Part shown: positions 48,688 through 59,060 of the stretch, piece after piece
How the letters are laid out: each line of letters opens with the position of its first letter
Numbering within the stretch: position 1 is the first letter of the stretch
Origin: Vibrio sagamiensis NBRC 104589
GTDB taxonomy: Bacteria; Pseudomonadota; Gammaproteobacteria; Enterobacterales; Vibrionaceae
DNA: 64,000 nt
Assembly (NCBI RefSeq): GCF_007990935.1
Contig: NZ_BJXJ01000018.1
Span: 1-64,000, forward strand
Reading direction: 5' to 3'
The notes under the pieces: generated by a model
Database searches by the model: none
Seen by the model: the letters and a program-made list of their open reading frames with translations, nothing else
Told to the model about the DNA's origin: nothing
Made by a program: the position numbers and the translations under genes

Positions 48688-51597
48688 ATGACATTTGCTT
48701 TGGGGCAACGCTGGATCAGCGATACGGAAAGTGATTTAGGTTTAGGTACCGTCGTAGCCATGGATGCGCGCACTGTTACGGTGATGTTTGCTGCATCTGA
48801 GGAAAACCGAGTTTACGCACGTAACGATGCGCCAGTCACCCGAGTAACGTTTAATGTTGGTGACGTCATCGATTGCCAAGAAGGTTGGTCATTAAAGGTG
48901 GAAGAAGTACTTGAGGATGAAGGCTTATATACCTATTTTGGTACACGTGAAGATACTCAAGAGACGGCAATCGTCTTACGTGAAATTTTTCTAAGTCACC
49001 AAATTCGATTCAATAAACCACAAGATAAGCTATACGCAGGACAAATTGATCGCATGGACAATTTTGTATTGCGTTACCGTGCGTTGAAAAACCAATTTGA
49101 ACAGCATAAAAGTCCAATGCGCGGCCTTTGTGGCATGCGTGCCGGCTTAATCCCACATCAACTTTATATTGCTCATGAAGTTGGGCACCGTCATGCACCC
49201 AGAGTATTATTAGCAGATGAGGTTGGATTGGGTAAAACCATTGAAGCTGGGATGATTATCCACCAGCAGGTGCTATCTGGACGAGCAGAGCGTATTCTTA
49301 TCGTTGTACCAGAAACACTTCAGCATCAGTGGCTTGTTGAAATGATGCGTCGTTTCAATTTACATTTTTCTATCTTTGATGAAGAACGTTGTATTGAAGC
49401 ATTTGCCGAAGCTGAAAATCCATTTGATACTCAGCAATACGTGTTGTGTTCGCTAGATTTTCTTCGTAAGAGTCGTAAACGTTTTGAACAAGCACTGGAA
49501 GGTGATTGGGATCTTTTAGTCGTTGATGAAGCGCACCATCTTGAATGGAGCCAAGATAAAGTTAGCCGTGAATATCAAGTTGTTGAAAGCTTAGCCGAAC
49601 GTACCGATGGCGTTCTATTGTTAACTGCAACACCAGAGCAGCTTGGACGTGAGAGTCACTTTGCTCGTTTGCGCCTTTTGGATCCAGATCGTTTTTACGA
49701 CTACGATGCATTTATCGAAGAAGAAGCACAATACGCACCTGTAGCGGATGCTATTACTGCACTTTTTTCTGGTGAGCTCCTTGGGCATGTAGCAAAAAAT
49801 CAAATTGCTGAGCTTTTATCTGAGCAAGATGTTGAGCCGCTGTTCCGTGTTATTGAAAGTGATAGCGATGAGGTAGCAAAAGCATCCGCTCGCCAAGAAT
49901 TAATTGATAACCTCATGGACCGCCACGGTACAGGACGAGTTTTATTCCGTAATACTCGTGCCGCGATTAAAGGCTTTCCATCGCGCAATGTACATCTATT
50001 ACCAATGGATATTCCTGAGCAATATACAACCTCGATGCGAGTCTCTGGCCTGATCGGTGGGAAAATGACCCCAGAAGCACGCGCTGTTAAGAACCTTTAC
50101 CCTGAAGAAATCTTCCAAGAGTTTGAAGGTGATGAATCGAGCTGGTGGCAATTTGATTCTCGGGTTAATTGGTTACTTGAGAAAATCAAAGAAAAGCGCA
50201 GTGAAAAGGTGCTGGTTATTGCTTCTCGTGCCAGTACAGCATTGCAACTAGAGCAAGCATTACGTGAACGGGAAGGCATCCGGGCTACGGTTTTTCATGA
50301 GGGCATGAGCATACTTGAACGTGATAAAGCGGCTGCTTACTTTGCTCAAGAAGAAGGTGGCGCGCAAGTTCTGATTTGTAGTGAAATTGGCTCTGAAGGT
50401 CGTAATTTCCAGTTTGCAAACCAACTTGTGATGTTTGATTTACCTTTCAACCCAGACTTGTTAGAACAGCGTATTGGGCGTCTCGATCGAATTGGTCAAG
50501 AGCGTGATATTGATATTCATGTTCCGTACTTAAAAGGTACTTCACAGGCAATCCTAGCACGTTGGTTCGATGAAGGTTTAAATGCGTTTGTAGAAACCTG
50601 TCCGACTGGGCGAGCGGTGTACGACAAATACTCTGATTTACTGATTGAAATGTTGGCATCGGGTGATATTTCAAATCTTGATGAAGTGATTGAAGAATCT
50701 GCTAAGATGAATAAAGAGCTGAAATCAAAGTTAGAACAAGGTCGTGATCGCCTACTAGAGATGCACTCAAATGGTGGTGAGAAAGCGCAGCAAATTGTTG
50801 AAAAAATCTCTTCAACGGATGGGGATACTAACCTTGTCACGTTCGCTTTATCTTTGTTTGATACCATTGGCCTAAATCAAGATGATAAAGGCGAAAACGC
50901 GCTAGTGGTCACGCCATCTGAGCACATGATGGTGCCAAGCTATCCGGGACTGCCGTACGAGGGAGCGACGATTACTTTTGACCGAAATACGGCTCTTTCT
51001 CGAGAAGATATGAACTTTATTAGTTGGGAGCACCCAATGATCCAAGGTGGTATTGATCTTCTTATGAGTGAAGGGGTCGGTATGACGGCAGTATCATTAC
51101 TCAAAAATAAAGCCTTACCCGTTGGTACGATTTTATTGGAATTGGTGTATATTGTGGATGCTCAGGCGCCAAAAAGCAGTGGAATTTCCCGTTTCTTACC
51201 CAAAACACCGATTCGTTTAATGATGGATGCGCGTGGTAATGACCTTTCTGAACAAGTGGAGTTTGAAGGGTTTAACCGTCAGCTTAGCCCAGTAAACCGC
51301 CATTTGGGCAGCAAACTGGTGACTTCTGTTCAGAAAGACGTGCACAACTTGATTGAAGCAGGCGATGGTTTAATTGAGCAGAAAGTTGAGCAAGTTCGAC
51401 AGCAAGCACATCAGGATATGCACCATAGCTTGAACTCAGAGCTGGAGCGCTTACAAGCTTTGAAAGCCGTAAACCCAAATATTCGAGATGAAGAACTTGA
51501 AGCTATAGAAGCGCAGATCAAAGAGCTAAGTGGCTATATTAATCAAGCTCAGGTTCAACTGGATTCACTCCGTCTGATTGTTGTGAGTCATAACTGA
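48688..51597 (+). CDS. rapA: RNA polymerase-associated SWI2/SNF2 ATPase RapA
   Basis: ATPase that binds core RNA polymerase and helps to recycle it after transcription, especially at high salt. The N-terminal Tudor-like region starts [19 protein letters not shown]. The SWI2/SNF2 core has Walker [15 protein letters not shown] near 175, DEAHH near 280 and motif [15 protein letters not shown] near 598. RapA-specific C-terminal domains follow. Length 969 residues against 968 in E. coli. A terminator follows the gene. Confidence 0.97.
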   Translation: MTFALGQRWISDTESDLGLGTVVAMDARTVTVMFAASEENRVYARNDAPVTRVTFNVGDVIDCQEGWSLKVEEVLEDEGLYTYFGTREDTQETAIVLREIFLSHQIRFNKPQDKLYAGQIDRMDNFVLRYRALKNQFEQHKSPMRGLCGMRAGLIPHQLYIAHEVGHRHAPRVLLADEVGLGKTIEAGMIIHQQVLSGRAERILIVVPETLQHQWLVEMMRRFNLHFSIFDEERCIEAFAEAENPFDTQQYVLCSLDFLRKSRKRFEQALEGDWDLLVVDEAHHLEWSQDKVSREYQVVESLAERTDGVLLLTATPEQLGRESHFARLRLLDPDRFYDYDAFIEEEAQYAPVADAITALFSGELLGHVAKNQIAELLSEQDVEPLFRVIESDSDEVAKASARQELIDNLMDRHGTGRVLFRNTRAAIKGFPSRNVHLLPMDIPEQYTTSMRVSGLIGGKMTPEARAVKNLYPEEIFQEFEGDESSWWQFDSRVNWLLEKIKEKRSEKVLVIASRASTALQLEQALREREGIRATVFHEGMSILERDKAAAYFAQEEGGAQVLICSEIGSEGRNFQFANQLVMFDLPFNPDLLEQRIGRLDRIGQERDIDIHVPYLKGTSQAILARWFDEGLNAFVETCPTGRAVYDKYSDLLIEMLASGDISNLDEVIEESAKMNKELKSKLEQGRDRLLEMHSNGGEKAQQIVEKISSTDGDTNLVTFALSLFDTIGLNQDDKGENALVVTPSEHMMVPSYPGLPYEGATITFDRNTALSREDMNFISWEHPMIQGGIDLLMSEGVGMTAVSLLKNKALPVGTILLELVYIVDAQAPKSSGISRFLPKTPIRLMMDARGNDLSEQVEFEGFNRQLSPVNRHLGSKLVTSVQKDVHNLIEAGDGLIEQKVEQVRQQAHQDMHHSLNSELERLQALKAVNPNIRDEELEAIEAQIKELSGYINQAQVQLDSLRLIVVSHN

Positions 51598-51652
51598 TTA
51601 TTGTCAGTCTAAATAGATTGCAGTTAATCACGTACCTTTGAATAAAATAACT

Positions 51653-51681
51653 AAAGGCCTTCAGTTGAAGGCCTTTTTCTT
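51653..51681. terminator. Terminator between rapA and the Nramp gene
   Basis: AAAGGCCTTC and GAAGGCCTTT form a 10-bp stem with an AGTT loop, followed by TTCTTTG; convergent genes on both sides. Confidence 0.9.
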
Positions 51682-51794
51682 TGCTTGCTATTCCGCTTGA
51701 TTGACTTGCTTAAATTTGACTCAGTGAAATAGCTCTGAATAGATGTCGCTCTGCATCAAATCTCTGAGGTCATTTGGGTAGGCTAAAGCGTGAA

Positions 51795-53060
51795 TTACAT
51801 GATCCATTTCCACCAAATAAACACCGCTAAAAAGCCGAACAGGTAAACTAACCCTGCGAACGAGAGCCACTTCAATTTGCGACTTAATCTCAGTGATTTA
51901 GGTAATTTTGTTTTACTCACCAAAATATAGTTGAGCAAAGCAAAGAATGGTGTCGTGATAAACGCGAGTACCATGGCAAAGTTCAGCATTGGTAGGAGGG
52001 CTGATGCCCAAAATATCACAATGCTTAATGCCAATATTGATACTGTCAGCATGATGGCGGAAGTGGTTTTTGGGTTTGTTTTTGTCTGTAAACGCAGCAG
52101 ACGTTGTGAATCTGAAATGACTCGAGAGTAACCATCAATGACGGTAATCGTACTACCGAAAATACAAAAGAAAGCAATGATAGCAATAAGGTAGCGTGAC
52201 CATTCACCGATGGTCGATGCATATAAGCCGACAAGTTGGTGAGAAAACCCTATCCCAGAACTTTTGAGCTCAATGCCGGAGCCATGCAGCGTCAAGGCTC
52301 CCAAAGATAAAAATATTAACGCGAGTATTGCCGTACCAATGTAGCCGACGTTGAAATCAAACAATGCGGAACGTAGCGTGACCTTTTGTTGGTTTGTTTG
52401 GCGCTTTAGCCAAGCGGACGTTAAACAAGATATTTCGATCGGTGCTGGCATCCAGCCCATAGTTACTACAATAAAACCGATTGCGGCTAGGGACCAAGGG
52501 GAAGGTGATTCAAAGTTTGCGACCGGTTCTACAGGGCTGCCGAATGCAATCGTCACAGCAATGAGAGTCGCAATGGTAAGAACCGCCATAATGATTTTGG
52601 ATAGTGCATCTAGGGCTTTGTAATGGCCAGCAAATAAAATCACTAAACAGGTCACGACAACAATAGTGCTCAGAGAGACCATCGATAGGGAAAAAGGCAT
52701 GAAGTAGCCCAACAAACTTGCACTAAACATCAAAAGGGCTGCGGTGTTGATGACGCCTGAAATAGAACTGAGAAGTAAGAACAACCACAGATATGGACGA
52801 CCAAGATTAGCGTAACCCTCAACTAATGTTTTACCTGTTCCCATTGTGTACTGAATTGCCGCCCGAAAAAATGGATATTTAAAAACGTTAACGAGCAGGA
52901 TAAGCATTGCGAGTTGCCAGCCGTAGATTGCCCCCGCTTTAGTTGATGCCACAAGATGCGATCCTCCAACTGCCGCAGAAGCCATTAAAATTCCAGGGCC
53001 AAGTGAGCGAATAAGTTGGAGTTTTTTTGGGTGTGTTGGATGAGGTGCGGTTACTTCCAT
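51795..53060 (-). CDS. Nramp-family transporter lacking the canonical metal-site motifs
   Basis: Integral membrane protein of 421 residues with about 11 helices, related to NRAMP divalent metal transporters by its first helix (SLGPGILMASAAVGG) and by YGWQLAMLILLVNVFKYPFF. Aligned with canonical Nramp, the TM1 metal-binding Asp-Pro-Gly-Asn is Gly-Gly-Ser-His here, and the TM6 Met-Pro-His is Met-Pro-Ala (MGWMPAPIEIS). Both are essential for Mn2+/Fe2+ binding in characterised members, so the substrate may differ. Start ATG 53060 (MEVTAPHPTH) has GGAAAAAAAG upstream; the longer frame adds 19 unlikely residues. A Fur-like palindrome lies 30 bp upstream. The gene stands alone. Confidence 0.85.
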   Translation of the reverse strand: MEVTAPHPTHPKKLQLIRSLGPGILMASAAVGGSHLVASTKAGAIYGWQLAMLILLVNVFKYPFFRAAIQYTMGTGKTLVEGYANLGRPYLWLFLLLSSISGVINTAALLMFSASLLGYFMPFSLSMVSLSTIVVVTCLVILFAGHYKALDALSKIIMAVLTIATLIAVTIAFGSPVEPVANFESPSPWSLAAIGFIVVTMGWMPAPIEISCLTSAWLKRQTNQQKVTLRSALFDFNVGYIGTAILALIFLSLGALTLHGSGIELKSSGIGFSHQLVGLYASTIGEWSRYLIAIIAFFCIFGSTITVIDGYSRVISDSQRLLRLQTKTNPKTTSAIMLTVSILALSIVIFWASALLPMLNFAMVLAFITTPFFALLNYILVSKTKLPKSLRLSRKLKWLSFAGLVYLFGFLAVFIWWKWIM

Positions 53061-53089
53061 ATTCTTTTTTTCCTTTTTTATCAATATAA

Positions 53090-53105
53090 AATGATAACTA
53101 TCAGT
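53090..53105. promoter_or_regulatory. Fur-like palindrome before the Nramp-family gene
   Basis: AATGATAACTATCAGT is close to AATGATAATTATCATT, two bases differing. It lies 30 bp upstream of the transporter start, within its expected promoter. It suggests iron- or metal-responsive repression, but the factor is inferred. Confidence 0.45.
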
Positions 53106-53341
53106 CTGGTCGAGCATGTCAATTTGATTTTATTAGCCTTGAGGTCAGTTCTTCATTTTTTATTCACCGTCTTCAAATGAGCTCGAGATGTTGGATCCAA
53201 ACACCTTGAACTCATTCAGAGATACAATGGAGTAAAATACATTTGAAGAGTATCGAAGTGGTAAATTAAATGGGTTTATACATGCATCTTATGTGAGCTT
53301 GGGTATAATCAGCGCGTTTTTAATTTGTGAAGATAACCACC

Positions 53342-54094
53342 ATGGCGATGCTTGAATATAATCCACCGACAGAACCTTGGATCGATATTGTTTTTGAAGA
53401 TGATCAACTGCTGGCGGTCAATAAACCCTCCGGTCTGCTGTCTGTTCCGGGAAGACTTGCTGAGCACTATGACAGCATGTGGAGTCGCCTACAGGAAAGG
53501 TACCCAGATATTCAAGTGGTGCATCGTCTAGATATGTCGACTTCTGGCTTAATGATTTTAGCCAAAAATAAGCAGGCTGAGAGTGCATTAAAGAAACAGT
53601 TTCAGTTTCGTTTAACGCATAAGATCTATTATGCCCGTGTTTGGGGACATGTAGATCAGGAAGAAGGTGAAATTGACCTGCCATTGATTTGCGATTGGCC
53701 TAACCGTCCTAGACAGAAAGTGTGTTTTGAAGATGGAAAGCCTTCTAAGACTTTATTCCAAGTGGTCAATCATGAGCAACATTCTGATGGTTCGAAGACC
53801 ACGGTGGTGCGTTTGCTGCCTATCACAGGGCGTTCGCATCAATTACGTGTACATATGCAGGCATTAGGTTACCCAATTGTTGGTGATGAATTTTATGCCA
53901 CTGAAGAGGCAAGATCCTTCTCTGAACGACTTGAATTGCATGCTTCTGAGCTCAGTTTTTATGATCCGACTGACGATTCATTGCGCAGTATTTTTGTTGC
54001 TTGTGATTTTTATCCGCAAGCCAAAGAGATGATCTTTGACTATTTTGAACCAGAGCGTAAATTACCCGATTACAAAACACTGCCACGGCCATAA
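53342..54094 (+). CDS. rluA: Dual-specificity rRNA/tRNA pseudouridine synthase RluA
   Basis: Isomerises U746 of 23S rRNA and U32 of several tRNAs to pseudouridine. The catalytic Asp64 lies in VHRLDMSTSGLMILAK, the same position as in E. coli. LLPITGRSHQLRVHMQALGYPIVGD and the N-terminal VNKPSGLLSVPG are diagnostic for the RluA family. No S4 domain is present, as expected for RluA. The start is ATG 53342, with a second ATG two codons later. TATAAT at 53304-53309 may be its -10 box. 250 residues, longer than E. coli RluA by a C-terminal extension. Confidence 0.93.
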   Translation: MAMLEYNPPTEPWIDIVFEDDQLLAVNKPSGLLSVPGRLAEHYDSMWSRLQERYPDIQVVHRLDMSTSGLMILAKNKQAESALKKQFQFRLTHKIYYARVWGHVDQEEGEIDLPLICDWPNRPRQKVCFEDGKPSKTLFQVVNHEQHSDGSKTTVVRLLPITGRSHQLRVHMQALGYPIVGDEFYATEEARSFSERLELHASELSFYDPTDDSLRSIFVACDFYPQAKEMIFDYFEPERKLPDYKTLPRP

Positions 54095-54127
54095 ACTTAT
54101 TTTTAGGCAGTGAATGAGGGTTTATTT

Positions 54128-55090
54128 ATGTCATTGCCTAAAATTGTCTTTCTCGACCGCGCAACCATCCCTGATCAGATTCAGATACCGTGCCCAAGCT
54201 TTGCCCATGATTGGGTGGAATACGATCTGACTGCTCCAAAACAAGTGATTAAGCGTCTCACTGATGCGGATATCGTTATCAGTAACAAAGTGGTGCTCGA
54301 TCAAGCTGTTCTCTCTCAACTCCCTAATCTCAAGATGATCGCTGTGGCGGCCACGGGCTTCAATAACGTCGATATTAATTATTGCGCTGAGCACAACGTA
54401 GCGGTCGCCAACGTACGTGGTTATGCGACTCGTTCTGTGCCAGAACACGTTATCGCGATGCTGTTTGCTTTGCGTCGTAACTTGTTTGGTTATCACCAAG
54501 ATATCGCAGCGGGCGAGTGGCAACGCAATAAACAGTTCTGTTTCTTTACGCATCCAATTGGAGACGTCGCGGGTAGTACTTTGGGTGTGGTTGGCAGTGG
54601 TGGATTGGGTCAGGCAACGGCGCAACTGGCACGAGCGTTAGGAATGAACGTGGTGTTCGCGGAGCGCAAAGGTGTCACGGAGTGCCGAGAAGGTTACGTT
54701 TCTTTTGCTGAAGTGCTTGAGCAAGCAGACGCTATCACATTGCATTGTCCGTTGAATGATGAGACGCAAAACTTGATTGGCGAAGTGGAGCTTAAGCAGA
54801 TGAAGCCAACGTCAATTCTGATTAATACGGGCCGTGGTGGCTTAGTGGATGAGCAAGCTTTAGTCGATGGATTGATACAAGGTGAAATTGCTGCTGCTGG
54901 ATTTGATGTGTTTAACCAAGAGCCTGCCGATAAGACGACCCCTCTGATTGCCAATATGCACTTGCCTAACTTGTTATTGACTCCGCATGTTGCTTGGGGG
55001 AGTGATTCATCAATTCAACGTTTGGTTAATATTTTGATTGACAATATTAACGCATTTGAACGCGGTGAAAGGCTGAATCGTTTGGTATAA
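54128..55090 (+). CDS. D-isomer specific 2-hydroxyacid dehydrogenase
   Basis: NAD(P)H-dependent reductase of 2-ketoacids, in the glycerate / hydroxypyruvate reductase group. The Rossmann motif GVVGSGGLGQATAQLARALG is intact near residue 150. The catalytic trio appears as Arg in NTGRGGLVDEQAL, Glu in FNQEPADK and His in LLTPHVAWGS. At 320 residues it is the normal length. ATG 54128 follows GAGGGTTTATTT; the frame opens six codons earlier. rluA lies 33 bp upstream and may share its transcript. The true substrate cannot be told from sequence. Confidence 0.9.
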   Translation: MSLPKIVFLDRATIPDQIQIPCPSFAHDWVEYDLTAPKQVIKRLTDADIVISNKVVLDQAVLSQLPNLKMIAVAATGFNNVDINYCAEHNVAVANVRGYATRSVPEHVIAMLFALRRNLFGYHQDIAAGEWQRNKQFCFFTHPIGDVAGSTLGVVGSGGLGQATAQLARALGMNVVFAERKGVTECREGYVSFAEVLEQADAITLHCPLNDETQNLIGEVELKQMKPTSILINTGRGGLVDEQALVDGLIQGEIAAAGFDVFNQEPADKTTPLIANMHLPNLLLTPHVAWGSDSSIQRLVNILIDNINAFERGERLNRLV

Positions 55091-55108
55091 CGCAGATCAA
55101 GAAGGATC

Positions 55109-55134
55109 AAAAGCAGACACATCGGTCTGCTTTC
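55109..55134. terminator. Terminator between the dehydrogenase and yjgA
   Basis: AAAGCAGAC and GTCTGCTTT form a 9-bp stem with an ACATCG loop, between convergent genes. T tract short on the right, longer A side on the left. Confidence 0.8.
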
Positions 55135-55152
55135 GGCGTACTCGACGTCGAA

Positions 55153-55680
55153 TTAAATGTCTTCTTCTTCGAGTGCTTTCAGGATTTGGAAGATTTCACG
55201 GTAAGATTTTGCTGGTTTACCGGCTTTCTTCTCTTTTGCAGCTTGGCGAGCAAGTTGACGTAGACGTTGACGGTCCGCCTCCGGGTAAAGTTCCATTACG
55301 ACATCAATCGCTTTATCGCCTTCTTCGACAACACGATCACGCAGTGCTTCAAGTTTGTGCAGCGCTGCGGTTGCTTGTGAGTGTTTGTTACGTACTTTGT
55401 CGAGAGCTGCTTGGATTGGCTCTGGGTCTTCATAACGCATTAATTTACCAATACGTTGTAGCTGACGACGACGTGCTTCGTTTTTAAAACGTTGCGCATC
55501 TGCAATCGCTTCTCGCAGGTCTTCGCTTAATGGGAACTTATCGAGAGCAGCTGGTTTGAGGCCAACAAGCTCTTCACCTAGCTTTTGTAGCTCTTCCATG
55601 TCGCGTTTCATCTCAGATTTACTTACCCAGATGATCTCTTCTTCTGGTTCCCATGGCGCTTTTTGATTCTTACGTGCCAT
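55153..55680 (-). CDS. darP: Ribosome maturation factor YjgA/DarP
   Basis: Binds late-stage 50S ribosomal precursors and helps in maturation of the peptidyl transferase centre. The 175-residue protein starts with a basic segment and an acidic [26 protein letters not shown] helix, the family mark. It is nearly all helical and rich in Arg, Lys and Glu, with [18 protein letters not shown] in the middle. Divergent from pmbA, with a shared 110-bp upstream region. Confidence 0.9.
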   Translation of the reverse strand: MARKNQKAPWEPEEEIIWVSKSEMKRDMEELQKLGEELVGLKPAALDKFPLSEDLREAIADAQRFKNEARRRQLQRIGKLMRYEDPEPIQAALDKVRNKHSQATAALHKLEALRDRVVEEGDKAIDVVMELYPEADRQRLRQLARQAAKEKKAGKPAKSYREIFQILKALEEEDI

Positions 55681-55790
55681 CTCTATTGCCTGTTTTTTGA
55701 TGAATAATATGACTATTTTAACAAGAATCGTGGGGAGAAAGCGAAATTCTTGTTATTCTATTCTATATCGAAGACATGATGTGAAAGACA

Positions 55791-57134
55791 ATGGATATTA
55801 AACAGCAGGTTACTGAGCAGCGTATCGAGTTACAACAAGCCGTTTCACGTGCATTAGAAATCGCTGCGGCGAAGTCTGATGCCGCTGAAGTCGCAATAAC
55901 CAAGAGCACAGGGTTGAGTGTTTCCACTCGTATGGGTGATGTGGAAAACGTTGAATTCAACAGCGATGGTGCACTAGGCATTACGGTCTATCGAGGTCAA
56001 CGTAAAGGCAGTGCTTCAACATCTGATTTAAGCGAAGAGGCCATCGAACAGGCGGTTATGGCGGCACTTGATATCGCTCAATATACATCAGAAGACCCAT
56101 TCGCAGGTCCAGCACCGAAAGAATATATGGTAAAAGAGGTACCAGACCTAGATCTTTTCCACCCTGATGCACCCGATCCAGACTATGCAGCACAAGTTGC
56201 TATCGCTGCAGAAAAAGAAGCACTCAATTACAGTGATACGATTAAACAAAGTGACGGTGCCAGCTACGACAGCCACTACGGCGTGAAAGTGTATGGTAAC
56301 AGCCACGGCCTGCTTGCAAGCTATGCATCCAGTCGTCATAGCACCAGCTGTTGTGTGATTGGTGTGGGTCAAAATGGCGAAATGGAGCGTGATTACAGCT
56401 ATACCGTTGCGCGTCATCGTGATGATCTTTGGACGCCACAAACGGTGGGTCGTAAAGCAGCCGAGAAAACCATCAGCCGCCTAGATGCTCAGAAGTTGAA
56501 AACGGGCCGATACCCAGTTATGTTTGCAGCTGATGTCGCCACAGGTTTGATTGGTCATTTAGTGATGGCCATTAGCGGTGGTAACTTGTACCGCAAATCT
56601 TCTTTCTTATTGGATCACCTTGGTCAACACGTCTTGCCTGAGTGGTTTAATATTTCAGAACGTCCACATGTATTGCGTGGCCTTGCATCCAGCCCTTTTG
56701 ATAGTGAAGGCGTTTATACACAAGATCGCGAAATTATCACCGATGGTGTGCTCGCCACTTACTTATTAACCAGTTATGCCGCTCGTAAGATGAAGATGGA
56801 CCCTACGGGACACGCTGGTGGTATCCATAACTGGTACGTTAAATCGACAGGTCAAAGCTTCGAAGGTATGCTGAAAGAGCTCGGTACGGGTCTACTTGTG
56901 ACAGAAACCATGGGGCAAGGTGTGAATATTGTCACTGGTGATTACTCTCGTGGTGCCGCTGGTTTTTGGGTGGAAAATGGTCAAATCCAGTATCCTGTGT
57001 CTGAAATTACGATTGCAGGCAACTTAAAAGACATGTTTAAGCAAATTGTTGCTGTGGGGAGTGACGTGGAGGCACGATCGCAAATCCAAACGGGCTCTAT
57101 TCTATTAGATACTATGAAGATTGCGGGTGAGTAG
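55791..57134 (+). CDS. pmbA: Metalloprotease subunit PmbA/TldE
   Basis: Non-catalytic partner of TldD in the peptide-degrading heterodimer. The 447-residue protein shares the fold of TldD but has no HExxH zinc motif, as known for TldE. Typical segments include [23 protein letters not shown] and [21 protein letters not shown], and [25 protein letters not shown] near the C-terminus. The catalytic partner is encoded upstream in the window. Followed by a strong terminator. Confidence 0.95.
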   Translation: MDIKQQVTEQRIELQQAVSRALEIAAAKSDAAEVAITKSTGLSVSTRMGDVENVEFNSDGALGITVYRGQRKGSASTSDLSEEAIEQAVMAALDIAQYTSEDPFAGPAPKEYMVKEVPDLDLFHPDAPDPDYAAQVAIAAEKEALNYSDTIKQSDGASYDSHYGVKVYGNSHGLLASYASSRHSTSCCVIGVGQNGEMERDYSYTVARHRDDLWTPQTVGRKAAEKTISRLDAQKLKTGRYPVMFAADVATGLIGHLVMAISGGNLYRKSSFLLDHLGQHVLPEWFNISERPHVLRGLASSPFDSEGVYTQDREIITDGVLATYLLTSYAARKMKMDPTGHAGGIHNWYVKSTGQSFEGMLKELGTGLLVTETMGQGVNIVTGDYSRGAAGFWVENGQIQYPVSEITIAGNLKDMFKQIVAVGSDVEARSQIQTGSILLDTMKIAGE

Positions 57135-57154
57135 AGCCACCTATTCATAGAGGA

Positions 57155-57196
57155 AAAAAAGCCTGATGGAGAGTTTCACTCATCAGGCTTTTTTAT
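57155..57196. terminator. Bidirectional terminator between pmbA and mgtE
   Basis: AAAAAAAGCCTGATG and CATCAGGCTTTTTT, a stem of at least 13 pairs with a GAGAGTTTCACT loop, T runs on both strands, between convergent genes. Confidence 0.92.
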
Positions 57197-57225
57197 TGCT
57201 GTCGGTTGAGCATGACAGGAGGGGC

Positions 57226-58581
57226 TTAAATCATCAGTGTGGCTAGACCAAGGAAGACCGAAAGACCAATTACGTCAGTGACGGTTGTGAGGGCCATTCC
57301 ACCAGCCAGTGCCGGGTCGATATTCATCTTTTTGAGTAGGATAGGTATAGTGACACCTGCAACGCCTGCGACAAAAAGATTCGTTAACATGGCCGCAGAA
57401 ATAATGCCACCAAGCATCCAGTTCCCTTTCCAGGCGACAACAATACCACCAATGATGAGCGCCCACATGATGCCATTCAACAGGCCAATAGCTGCTTCTT
57501 TTAGAAGCAATTCACGTTTGTTTGAATCACCAATATGACCTAAAGCGAGTCCGCGGATAACGAGTGCAACGGTTTGATTTCCCGCAACGCCTCCCATGGA
57601 AGGTACAATGGTCATTAATACAGCAATGGCAGCCATTTGATCAAGGGTTGCTTCAAACATATTGGAGACGGAAGCGGCCGCAAGTGCAGCAAGAACATTA
57701 GCGCCGAGCCACACACTGCGCTTACGAGCAGATTTCACGACGGGAGCAAAGGTATCTTCATCATCATCCATACCAGCCATGCTCATCATTGAGTGTTCAG
57801 CATCTTCACGGATAACGTCAACTACGTCATCTATAGTAATACGACCTACAAGGTGGTGATTGTCATCAACAACCGGGGCTGATATCCAATTACGACGTTC
57901 AAACAAACTGGCAACATCAGTATCACTGGTGTCGACGGTGATGGCATCACCAACATTTTCCATTACTTGACTGATTTTGATATCAGGTTGTGTGGTGATG
58001 AGTATTGTGATGGGCAATTCACCAATCAGTTTGTTGTTTTCATCGATAACATAAAGTGCATCCGTGGCTTCTGGTAGTTCGCCTTTCATGCGGAGATAAC
58101 GCAATACAACATCAACATCAACATCACTACGTATTGTAATAACATCGGTATTCATCAACCCACCGGCAGTATCCTCAGGATAGGATAGTGCTGTTTCTAC
58201 TCGAAGGCGCTCAGCTGAGTCCATTTGAGCGAGTACTTCGCGTGAGATGTCATTAGGTAGGCTGCGGAGGACGTACGCGACATCATCAATGTCCATGCCT
58301 TCTGTGGCTTCAGCGAGTGCTTCTGGAGCCATTTTAGACACAAGGCTATCTTTTACATCCTCGTTGAGTTCGTCAAGGATTTCTCCGTAGTCTTCAGGGT
58401 CGGTTAGTTGCCAGAGTACTTCACGGCTCTTGCGAGGTGAGGACTCCAAAAGGTGGGCAATATCTTCGGGCTCCATGTCTTGCAGTTGACGACGGACATG
58501 GACGAAGCGGCCATTATCAAGGGCCTCAGTCACTTCTTGGAGGGTTTGGTGAGCTTGATCAAATTCGGTTTGCTCTGCCAT
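57226..58581 (-). CDS. mgtE: MgtE-family magnesium channel
   Basis: Inner-membrane Mg2+ channel gated by intracellular Mg2+. An N-terminal helical domain rich in acidic residues (about 1-130, DMEPEDIAHLLESSP) is followed by two CBS domains (about 130-255). Five membrane helices (about 285-451) include the pore helix start VPSMGGVAGNQT, where the selectivity region lies. Length 451 residues, usual for the family. AGGAGG is a strong ribosome binding site ahead of ATG 58581. It follows ptsO on the same strand by 200 bp, probably with its own promoter. Confidence 0.94.
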   Translation of the reverse strand: MAEQTEFDQAHQTLQEVTEALDNGRFVHVRRQLQDMEPEDIAHLLESSPRKSREVLWQLTDPEDYGEILDELNEDVKDSLVSKMAPEALAEATEGMDIDDVAYVLRSLPNDISREVLAQMDSAERLRVETALSYPEDTAGGLMNTDVITIRSDVDVDVVLRYLRMKGELPEATDALYVIDENNKLIGELPITILITTQPDIKISQVMENVGDAITVDTSDTDVASLFERRNWISAPVVDDNHHLVGRITIDDVVDVIREDAEHSMMSMAGMDDDEDTFAPVVKSARKRSVWLGANVLAALAAASVSNMFEATLDQMAAIAVLMTIVPSMGGVAGNQTVALVIRGLALGHIGDSNKRELLLKEAAIGLLNGIMWALIIGGIVVAWKGNWMLGGIISAAMLTNLFVAGVAGVTIPILLKKMNIDPALAGGMALTTVTDVIGLSVFLGLATLMI

Positions 58582-58781
58582 TTTTACCTCCTAATTCCTG
58601 ATATTCACAATGTTTTGAATAATAACTTAATTCTAAGCGGCTTTTAACAACAACTTATGAAAGTTATGCAAATTATTTTTTAGGTAGAGATTAGTGTGTT
58701 CTCTATCATGGCAAGGAAAAGTGCATAATTAATCAGCATGTTTTCGTCAAGGTGCTTTTAGGTATGTGAGTAGGGTGTTAC

Positions 58782-59057
58782 TTAATCATTTTCGTCAAAT
58801 TTTGCTTCGATTAAATGACAAACGGCATCAAGGGCTTGTAATGATTCTGAGCCTTGAGCATGAATGGTGATGTATTGCCCTTGAGCCGACTCGAGCATCA
58901 GCAAGCCCATGACACTATCTGCTGTCGCAGTTTTGTCTTCTTCATTATCAATGGTGATAATGACATCAAAGCTCTGTGCTAATTCAACTAATTTTACCGC
59001 TGCGCGGGCATGCAACCCGAGACGATTTTGGATGAGCACTTTTCGACTCAATTTCAC
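58782..59057 (-). CDS. ptsO: Nitrogen PTS phosphocarrier NPr
   Basis: HPr-like carrier between PtsP and PtsN in the nitrogen PTS. The active His16 lies in [14 protein letters not shown]. The regulatory Ser region reads [11 protein letters not shown], as in NPr. 91 residues. The start is a GTG at 59057, with AAGGA upstream. It follows rapZ by 3 bp. Confidence 0.95.
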   Translation of the reverse strand: MKLSRKVLIQNRLGLHARAAVKLVELAQSFDVIITIDNEEDKTATADSVMGLLMLESAQGQYITIHAQGSESLQALDAVCHLIEAKFDEND

Positions 59058-59060
59058 GTA

